Below, one piece after another: positions 52,937 through 61,400 of a stretch of 64,000 nucleotides of DNA. Each line of letters starts with the position of its first letter. The first letter of the stretch is position 1. Where the stretch lies: positions 64,001 to 128,000 of the forward strand of contig RPFO01001993.1 of NCBI GenBank assembly GCA_009746045.1. The letters run 5' to 3'. Under the pieces are notes generated by a model. The model did not search any database, was not told the origin of the DNA, and saw nothing but the letters and a program-made list of their open reading frames with translations. The stretch is from Mesostigma viride. Lineage: Eukaryota > Streptophyta > Mesostigmatophyceae > Mesostigmatales > Mesostigmataceae. Position numbers and translations under genes: made by a program.

Positions 52937-54966
52937 GCCGCGCCAGCATGTTTGCGGCCGTCATGGAGTCCTTCGAGGACTTGTACGCTTGGACAGCCGT
53001 GTGCTACGGCCAGCCCGGCCAACTGGTTCACATCATGGAGGACGGCACTCGCGGCGGCCTGCTGTCGCGGTCGGGCACCCAGCAAGGGGACCCCCTGGGA
53101 CCCCTGTACTTTGCCGCCCCCCTCCAGGGTTGCCTCCAAGCGGTCCATGCTGCCCACCCGGCGGTCGCTATTCAGGCCTACTTGGATGATATCTACCTTC
53201 TGGGCCCTGTGCCGGACACCACCGCGGCTCTGCTGGCACTGCAGACCGCGGTGGCCGACATCAACCTCCAGTTGACCCTTGCCAAGTGCGCGGTGTACTC
53301 GCCCCAAGGTGATTGCTCCGGCTTTCCGCCCCAGCTCTTGGGCCGGGACGAGCGCCTCCATGGGTTGGATGTCCTCGGCGTTCCGGTTGGCGACCCCGCG
53401 TTTGTCATCGATGCTCTGCGGGCCGCCCTCGAGGCACGCACTGAGGTACTGCCCTTGATTGCGCGCCTTCATGATTCGCAGACCAAGGGTCTGCTTCTGT
53501 GGTTTTGCGCTCACCCTCGCGTCGTTCACTGGCTCCGGGGCGCTCTTCCGTCTCAGGTCCGGCTGGCCGCCGAGGGCCACGACGAACGCATCCAGTCGGC
53601 CTTGGCGCAGCTGGTCCCGGGCCCCGACCTCCCGCCACATGCTATTCGCATTGCCTCCCTGCCTGCACGGATGGGTGGCTGCGGTCTGACTCGTGCCGCC
53701 CGGCTGGCCCCAGCAGCCCTTTTTGGGCTCCGTCGCCCAGTCGTGGGCGGAAAGCTGCCGGCTCCTGCCCCTTTTGGCAACGGCAGCGCCTGACCTCCTG
53801 GACCCCAGCAGCCCTTTGCCCTTCGTCACCGCCATCCAGGAGGCCTATGCTGAGATCCAGCAGGCCTGTTCTCCCGTCCGTGCCGCTCAGGCGGTACAGC
53901 GCCACCTCCCTCGCGGCACTCCCTCGGTCGCCTCCGTTCAATCTCCCGCCGCATTCCCTGCTCGCGTCATCGATAAACACCAGAAAACCTACGCGGGTAT
54001 TCTGCACACGGCTGATTGGATTGCTCTTTTCGCGGACCTCAACGCCCAGGGACGTGCGTGGCTGTTCTCGCTTTCCTTGCGGAGTGTGGGCTCGGCGTAC
54101 CTTCGTGCTCTTCCCATGGCCCCCCCATTCGCCTTGGCTCCCAGCCACTACTCGGTGGCGCTCCGGCACCAGCTATTTGCCCCGCAGCCTCTTGTTCCGG
54201 CCGGGCGGCCTTGTGGTAGCTGTGGGCAGCCGCTGGATCCCACGGGGACTCACTACCTTGCCTGCATGGGGGGCCAACAGAATCAGAATTGGTATTTGTA
54301 TTTGCACACTGTCCTCCTGACGGTGGTGCTCGCCATGATTCGGTCGGTTTTCCCCCACGCGAACATCCGGTCCGAGGATGCGGATGGCGCTGCCTTCTAT
54401 TCCCCCAACCACCGGCCTGACATCGTGGTGCTGGACTTTGAGGGGGTGGCCGGCATCTGCTTATTGACGTTTCGGTGGCGCGGCCCTTGGCTCTTAGCCA
54501 CGTGGCTGGGGCCTCCCTCACGGCAGGTTACACGGCGGACCGGGCGGAGCGGGCCAAGCTCCTGGCCTACGGCGACGTCGGGCACCATCGTGTGGTGCCC
54601 TTTGTCCTGGAGGAGTTTGGGGCCATGGGGCCCCTGACCTCCGCCTTCTTCAAGGAGTGTTGCCGGCTCCGGGAGGACCGGCTGGACCTGGAGGGCCAGC
54701 GGGCCCCATGGTCGGCGCGGACCTGGACGTCATATTGGCGTCAGCGCTTGTCGGTGGCGCTGACTCGGGCCATGGCTGACATCATGCTCCGCCGTACGCG
54801 GGCTGATTTTGCGGTGCAGCAGGGCTATTAGGTTCCTCCCGTTAGGCGTTTCCATTGGTCTTATCGTAGTATAGAGCTTTGACATGGCTCTGTATATAGG
54901 TTTATAGCTGGGCGTTTGCTTTGGTTTGAGTGATTTTACTCTGCTGTAAGTAATTATATTTTTAAT
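52937..54966 (+). mobile_element. Plus-strand non-LTR retroelement, 5'-truncated, with 14-bp target-site duplication
   Basis: Bounded by ACATATATCAGGAT at 52923-52936 and 54967-54980. It begins inside the reverse-transcriptase domain and ends ...TATATTTTTAAT, the same 3' terminus as the small insertion at 50102. No poly-A tail and no LTR. It sits inside the minus-strand LINE. Confidence 0.9.
52948..54831 (+). pseudogene. Reverse transcriptase - CCHC - restriction-like endonuclease polyprotein, frameshifted
   Basis: Reverse-transcriptase motifs GTQQGDPLGP (53074-53103) and the active-site YLDD (53179-53190); then a thumb region. A CCHC knuckle, C-x2-C-x9-H-x3-C, is at 54212-54265. The RPD...DVSVARP signature (PD at 54416-54421, D at 54466) is that of the restriction-like endonuclease of R2/CRE/Dualen-type elements, about 14 residues apart as expected. 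Two single-base frame shifts break it: near the T5 run at 53719-53723 and near 54455-54465. The N-terminus is missing through 5' truncation. Stop at 54829-54831. The endonuclease call rests on motif spacing and is less sure than the reverse transcriptase. Confidence 0.82.
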
Positions 54967-54980
54967 ACATATATCAGGAT

Positions 54981-55071
54981 CTGTATATTATAGGCTCTGT
55001 ATATAGGTTTATATAGCTGGGCGTTTGCTTTGGTTTGAGTGATTTCACTCAGCTGTAAGTAATTATATTTC
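54981..55071 (+). mobile_element. Older short copy of the same element's 3' end
   Basis: CTCTGTATATAGGTTTATA, GCTGGGCGTTTGCTTTGGTT and CTGTAAGTAATTATATTT repeat the 3' end of the preceding element with a few changes. CACATAT occurs on both sides of the whole nest (52921 and 55072), a possible older target duplication. Confidence 0.75.
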
Positions 55072-56409
55072 ACATATCGGTATTCACATGGTCTGTGCGG
55101 GCCGCAAGATGGCCGGCCTGCAAAGAGCAGGAGGCGGTGTCGATCGGATGGCATGGGTGATGCAAGTGGGAGATCGTGCGCAGTAGAGCTCGGCCCGGGT
55201 GCGGCCGGTGCTCTTGGTAGCGGATGCCGAGGATGTGATGGAGCACTCGAGTGCCCTGCATGTGCCGTCAAGCCACATGTGCTAGCTTAATTGCTCAGCG
55301 CCTGGTCCAGGGAAGGCCCACACTAAATCACTAATCGAAAATTACTTGGGAAATGTTGTCTCGGGCTGATGGACATGTGTGCCCCTCACTTGCGGAGTTA
55401 AATTGGATGTATAATTGAATGAAATACATTATTACATTCCATGCATCGATGCTCGAGTCATCGCGATATCTGAATATCTTACATAATTACAGACCCATCA
55501 ATTGGAAGATCAGAAAGCTCCAGTGCATCTGCTCTACGACCGGACGTCTCAATCGTACGTAGTGCTTTCGAGTTATAATTACCCTCAATGTATGTCTGGA
55601 AAATCCACGTGCAGGCAGTGTCAAATGCATGGTATATGAACTAGTTATGTACATGTCAAGATGATGACAGTCAAGCGAGGCCATACATGTTGACGGACAA
55701 GTGAGCCTGTAGACCTACGTCGATCCCCAGTTCCTCGATGTCGTGCGCAGCCCCGATATCATCAGATTTCCAATCCCCAACGGCCGTCGGCTCCGCAAAA
55801 TCCACGTTCGCGATTAAACAGTGCAACCGCGAGGGCCGTTCTAACTTGTAATCCACCTATATAATGGGCTCCGTCTCGTCACCGTGCGTTCGCATCAACA
55901 GGACAGCCACGGGTGTCGCGACGTCTCGGACGCTGTGCACTACACGCATCATCTCGGTCATCGCAGCCGTCGAGCACGTCACAAGCATCAATTATTCTCT
56001 GGACGAATTCTCGTGACCGTGTTGATATTAATGTCTGCCAACTTCACGACTGTGAACAGCAGCCTCACGCACGTCCGGTCCATCCGACTCCGTCAGGCGG
56101 TGTTGCGAATGGCGTCCTGCGTGCAAAAACCAGTACATGAAGGACAATAATGTTAGCCCGTTAGACAGATTTGTCTGTGGTTCCGCTTACAGCAGTACTA
56201 ATCACCCGTTACGCGGATTTCGGGCAAGTGGGTATCCTCCTACATTACATGTATCCAATTATGGACGGGAGATTTAAAATGGGAAACAAGTATCAGCGAA
56301 CCCAGAATCAAGGTATCCACGCAACGGTTTTGAAGAAACGGCTATGTACATATAGACACAATGAACTGAACAAAACTTTAGTAGCTCACTCGTCGTTCAC
56401 TTGTTAGTC

Positions 56410-56530
56410 GTAACGGAGGCAGTCATTCAGTCAGTTTGCAAGTTCAGTTGGCAAGTACGGAAACACACGCAAGTGCGTAACGGAGGCAGTCAGTCAGTCA
56501 GTTTGCAAGTGCAGTTGGCAAGTACGGACC
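56410..56530. repeat. 67-bp tandem duplication
   Basis: TAACGGAGGCAGTCA...CAGTTGGCAAGTACGGA occurs twice with a few changes. Confidence 0.92.
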
Positions 56531-57086
56531 ACCAACCGCGTGTGTACGTCCATGATATCGCAATATATAATCAAGAATAACAGGGAACGGTTAATGTATC
56601 CTTTACGCAGCTTTTTCGTTCAGGGCATGTTGAAATAACGAAAGTGGGGTCAGGTGTTCGAACCTTCCAAGTGCCGAATTTTTTACGAACCAGCGCATTC
56701 ACGAACCTTGCACTGGGGACGCGGTGGACGTGTACCATTACCCCGGCCTAATTCTAGCATTGTACACAAGGGGCGGTGGCTAGCAGTAAAGAAGGGCATC
56801 CTAGTCATAACGCTGGGCAAGTTTAAAAGCACCAACGGCCGTTGAGTAGGAAAAAAAAAGAGCAGGAGAAGAGCACGTCGACGTTTCAACAGCAAGACAA
56901 AAATATTGAACCCCGAGTACCAATGAAAATGCTTTCATGCATGTCCACCCCGACGAGGCACAAATTCATGCATGCCCACCCCGACGAGGCACAAATTAAT
57001 GAACGACAGATTTCTCACCCCCCCCCGGCACATGGAACAAGTGCCATCGCACGCACACACTTTGTAGACAGGAGAGTTTCGAGAGT

Positions 57087-57511
57087 CCAACGGCCGTTGG
57101 CTCGGAGAAATTGACAGTACACCAGTAAAGACATTAAAATTATCACTTTGTTGTCTTATGTGTGCCGTGTCATTTCCCAAGGTCAAAAGCCGTCAACTTC
57201 TGCACCTCTTGTCCCTCCCACCCGTACGCACTAAGCATGCCCACCTTACACTACCACATGTGGCTCTTGAGAAAACTCCCCCCGACGATGCACATGTGCC
57301 ATTCACGCACACACCTTCAGACAAGGCTATCAGTTTTTCGAAGTCCAACGGCCGTTGGCTCCGAGAAATGCTGTTACAACTCAAAATTACAATGGTGACA
57401 TCCACGAGCTAGTGGTACGCCGAACAAGTGCTTGTATGACATATGGCGACTGCCCGTGAGGAAAAGTCCACCACCACACACGGTCAGTTTTTTGAGTCCA
57501 ACGGCCGTTGG
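57087..57511. promoter_or_regulatory. Palindromes CCAACGGCCGTTGG (57087, 57345, 57498)
   Basis: Perfect 14-bp palindromes, each followed by CTC-S-GAGAAAT. Related copies are CAACGGCCGTTG at 56833 and CCAACGGCCGTCGG at 55777. TCCAACGGCC matches the plant mitosis-specific activator consensus (YCYAACGGYY) bound by three-repeat MYB proteins, here on both strands. Function is inference; no adjacent gene identified. Confidence 0.5.
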
Positions 57512-57656
57512 CTCCGAGAAATGCTGTTACAACGCAAAATTACAATGGTGACATACATGAGCTAGTGGTACGCCGAACAAGTGCTTGTATGACATATGGC
57601 GACTGCCCGTGAGGAAAAGTCCACCACCACACACGGACAGTTTTTTGACTCCAACG
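57345..57656. repeat. 153-bp tandem repeat, two copies
   Basis: Unit runs from the palindrome through GCTGTTACAA, GTACGCCGAACAAGTGCTTG and CCACCACCACACACGG. The third palindrome position (57651) is reduced to CCAACG. Confidence 0.92.
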
Positions 57657-57993
57657 CAAGAACAGACGTAATGCACACCAAGTGACCAAGTGGCAAGATA
57701 AAGACACCCTTGCCAATCTCTACCCACAAAAACTTAGCCCCGAAATCCGTAGCCCCGAAATCCGTGATTGATTTGTACATTGTAGATGACAATGCAGCGA
57801 TCACATGTATTCTGAAACCAACACGTTTTTACCTAGTTATCATGGTAACCAATTTATGGTTACCTAGTTATCCATGGCTAGAAAGTTGTAAATACACGAT
57901 GTGGCCACACACGCCATAGATGAAAATCATAACCAGATCACGCACATGATCATGGAAGGGGACTCTATTGATCTCAAAAAAGAAAGCTCAAGA

Positions 57994-58045
57994 CACCCTA
58001 CACCCTACACCCTACACCCTACACCATACATCCTACAACCTACAC
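57994..58045. repeat. Telomere-like (CCCTACA)n heptamer run
   Basis: About five CCCTACA units then degenerate CATACATCCTACAACC. Differs from the plant CCCTAAA and Chlamydomonas CCCTAAAA telomere repeats, so not a telomere by itself. Confidence 0.8.
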
Positions 58046-58084
58046 CCTTAACTCTCCACCCTTAGCTTACGTGACCTTTTTTTC

Positions 58085-58153
58085 GGAGAAATGTCCGAGT
58101 GGAATGCTATGTATGGGGTAACTTTCCCAAGGGTTCGAATCCCTCTTTCTCCA
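58085..58153 (+). tRNA. tRNA-Ser-like pseudogene lacking a normal anticodon arm
   Basis: GGAGAAA (58085-58091) pairs perfectly with TTTCTCC (58146-58152); the T-arm GGGTTCGAATCCC (58131-58143) is canonical, and TGTCCGAGTGG resembles the D-arm start of class II tRNAs. But only about 28 bases separate the D-arm from the T-arm, too few for an anticodon arm plus variable arm. Probably a deleted tRNA gene or the head of a tRNA-derived SINE. Confidence 0.55.
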
Positions 58154-58261
58154 TTAGAGTTTTGTTTAGCTTCTATTCTCGTCTACACATAATTCACACG
58201 AAGTACGCTTGCAAATACTTTATTACTATTTTGTTTGATATACTACACTAATATTATAATT

Positions 58262-58382
58262 GTTGTGTGTGTGTGTTGTTCACGTGTGCGTGTGTGTGTT
58301 GTGTGTGTTGTGTGTGTTGTGCGTGTGCGTGTGCGTGTGCGTGTGCGTGTGCGTGTGCGTGTGCGTGTGCGTGTGTGTGTGT
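58262..58382. repeat. (TG)n / (GTGTGC)n run
   Basis: TG-rich stretch with TTGTGTGTG units, then about nine GTGTGC units; leads into the satellite. Confidence 0.93.
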
Positions 58383-58429
58383 ATATAATTTTTTGTTGTG
58401 TGTGTGTGTTGTGTGTTGTACGTGCAAGG

Positions 58430-61400
58430 TGTATGTACATGTGTGTGCAGCCGGCCCTTGCGTGCGCGGTGTGTGTACGTTTCTGTGCAGCCGCCCCTTG
58501 CGTGCGCGGTGTATGTACGTGTGTGTGCATGCCGGCCCTTGCGTGCATGGTGTGTGTACGTGTGTGTGCAGCCGCCCCTTGCGTGCGCGGTGTATGTACA
58601 TGTGTTTGCACTCGCCCATTGCGTGCGCGGTGTATGTACGTGTGTGTGCAGCCGCCCCTTGCGTGCGCGGTGGATGTACGTGTGTGCGCACTCGCCCCTT
58701 GCGTGCGCGGTGTATGTACGTGTGTGTGCAGCCGCCCCTTGCGTGCGCGGTGTATGTACATGTGTGTGCATCCTTGTCCTTGCGTGCATGGTGTATGTAC
58801 ATGTGAGTGCCGTCGCCCCAACCGTGCATTGTGTATGTACGTGTGTGTGCAGCCGCCCCTTGCGTGCATGGTGTGTGTACATGTGTGTGCATCCTTGTCC
58901 TTGCGTGCATGGTGTATGTACATGTGTTTGCACTCGCCCCTTGCGTGCGCGGTGTGTGTACGTGTGTGTGCAGCCGCCCCTTGCGTGCATGGTGTGTGTA
59001 CATGTGTGTGCATCCTTGTCCTTGCGTGCATGGTGTGTGTACATGTGTGTGCAGCCGCCCCTTGCGTGCGCGGTGGATGTACATGTGCGGGCAGTTGCCC
59101 CTTGCGTGCGCGGTGTATGTACATGTGTTTGCACTCGCCCCTTGCGTGCGCGGTGTATGTACATGTGTGTGCAGCCGCCCCTTGCGTGCATGGTGTATGT
59201 ACATGTGCTTGCACTGGCCCCGTGCGTGCGCGGTGTATGTACGTGTGTGTGCAGCCGCCCCTTGCGTGCGCGGTGTATGTACGTGCGTGTGCAGCCGCCC
59301 CTTGCGTGCGCGGTGTATGTACATGTGTGTGCATCCTTGTCCTTGCGTGCGCGGTGTATGTACATGTGTTTGCACTCGCCCCTTGCGTGCGCGGTGGATG
59401 TACATGTGTGTGCAGCCGCCCCTTGCGTGCATGGTTTATGTACATGTGTGTGCAGTCGCCGGCCCCGTGCGTGCGCAGTGGATGTACGTGTGTGTGCAGC
59501 CGCCCCGTGCGTGCATGGTGTGTGTACGTGTGTGTGCAGCAGCCCCTTGCGTGCGCGGTGTATGTACGTTTCTGTGCATGCCGGCCCTTGCGTGCATGGT
59601 GTATGTACATGTGCTTGCACTGGCCCCTTGCGTGCGCGGTGTATGTACGTGTGTGTGCAGCCCCCCTTGCGTGCGCGGTGTATGTACGTGTGTGCGCACT
59701 CGCCCCTTGCGTGCGCGGTGTATGTACGTGTGTGTGCAGCCGCCCCTTGCGTGCGCGGTGTATGTACATGTGTGTGCAGCCGCCCCTTGCGTGTGCGGTG
59801 GATGTACATGTGCGGGCAGTTGCCCCTTGCGTGCGCGGTGTATGTACATGTGTTTGCACTCGCCCCTTGCGTGCGCGGTGTATGTACATGTGTGTGCAGC
59901 CGCCCCTTGCGTGCATGGTGTATGTACATGTGCTTGCACTGGCCCCGTGCGTGCGCGGTGTATGTACGTGTGTGTGCAGCCGCCCCTTGCGTGCGCGGTG
60001 TATGTACGTGTGTGCGCACTCGCCCCTTGCGTGCGCGGTGTATGTACGTGTGTGTGCAGCCGCCCCTTGCGTGCGCGGTGTATGTACATGTGTGTGCATC
60101 CTTGTCCTTGCGTGCGCGGTGTATGTACATGTGTTTGCACTCGCCCCTTGCGTGCGCGGTGTATGTACATGTGTGTGCAGCCGCCCCTTGCGTGCATGGT
60201 TTATGTACATGTGTGTGCAGTCGCCCCGTGCGTGCGCAGTGTATGTACGTGTGTGTGCAGCCGCCCCTTGCGTGCGTGGTGTGTGTACATGTGAGTGCAG
60301 CCGCCCCTTGCGTGCGCGGTGTATGTACGTGTGTGTGCAGCAGCCCCTTGCGTGCTTTGTGTGTGTACATGTGTGTGAATCCTTGTCCTTGCGTGCATGG
60401 TGTGTGTACGTGTGTGTGCAGCCGCCCCTTGCGTGCATGGTGGATGTACATGTGAGTGCCGTTGCCCCTTGCGTGCGCGGTGTATGTACGTGTGTGTGCA
60501 GCCGTCCCTTAATTGCGTGCGCGGTGTGTGTACGTGTGTGTGCACTCGCCCCTTGCGTGCGCGGTGTATGTACGTGTGTGCAGCCGCCCCTTGCGTGCGC
60601 GGTGTATGCCAGTGTGTGTGCATGCCGGCCCTTGCGTGCAAGGTGGTGTGTAAGTGTGTGTGCAGCCCCTTGCGTGCATGGTGTATGTACGTGTGTGTGC
60701 AGCCGGCCCTTGCGTGCATGGTGTGTGTACATGTGAGTGCAGCCGTCCCTTCCGTGCATGGTGTGTGTACGTGTGTGTGCAGTTGCCCCTTGCGTGCGCA
60801 GTGTATGTACGTGTGTGTGCATGCCGGCCCTTGCGTGCATGGTGTGTGTACGTGTGTGTGCAGTTGCCCCTTGCATGCGCGGTGTATGTACATGTGAGTG
60901 CAGCCGCCCAAGAGTATGTACATGTGAGTGCCGTCGCCCCTAATTGCGTGCATTGTGTGTGTAAGTGTGTGTGCAGCAGCCCCTTGCGTGCGCGGTGTAT
61001 GTACGTGTGTGTGCAGCCGCCCCTTGCGTGCATGGTGTATGTCCATGTGAGTGCCGTTGCCCCTTGCGTGCGCGGTGTATGTACGTGTGTGTGCAGCCGT
61101 CCCTTAATTGCGTGCGCGGTGGATGTACATGTGCGGGCAGTTGCCCCTTGCGTGCGCGGTGTATGTACGTGTGTGTGCAGCCGTCCCTTGCGTGCGCGGT
61201 GTATGTACGTGTGTGTGCAGCCGCCCCTTGCGTGCATGGTGAGTGTAAGTGTGTGTGCAGCAGCCCCTTGCGTGCGCAGTGTATGTACGTGTGTGTGCAG
61301 CCGCCCCTTGCGTGCGCGGTGTGTGTATACTGTGTGTGCATGCCGGCCCTTGCGTGCATGGTGTGTGTACGTGTGTGTGCAGCCGCCCCTTGCGTGCGCG

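Larger units (their letters stand above)
51905..55290 (-). mobile_element. Minus-strand LINE remnant (reverse transcriptase), interrupted by nested insertions
   Basis: Minus-strand pieces in order: 55290-55072 (weak), then 52936-51905. Recognisable motifs are QGCVLSPFLLIIVVEFIR (about 52900), IIYADDTTLFEG with the catalytic YADD at 52712-52701, EALAIGLTQPSPDLFLLDGS, YGAETWTLTADLA (about 52340) and STIKQRRLQLVGHLART (about 52200), the usual C-terminal order of LINE reverse transcriptases. Multiple stops and frame shifts; inactive. The reading frame across the insertion (CEYRYV, then GPIVQKGV before QGC) resumes when 52926-55077 or thereabouts is removed. Confidence 0.8.
55291..58084. other. 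Gene-poor region with recurring palindromes and short duplications
   Basis: No convincing coding region on either strand. Contains the palindromic motifs, a 67-bp duplication (56410-56530), a 31-bp duplication (56945-57000) and a 153-bp duplication (57345-57650). Confidence 0.6.

Noticed and set aside
56935-57405. Two minus-strand frames sharing an S-x-SQRPLD motif, possible small cysteine-rich proteins
   Set aside because: The similarity is explained by the underlying duplicated palindrome region; no other support such as splice sites or a signal peptide.
57994-58045. True telomere
   Set aside because: Heptamer is CCCTACA, not a known green-lineage telomere unit, and only about five copies are present with DNA continuing beyond.
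58085-58153. Functional tRNA gene
   Set aside because: Acceptor and T arms are good, but about 28 bases between D-arm and T-arm leave no proper anticodon stem-loop.
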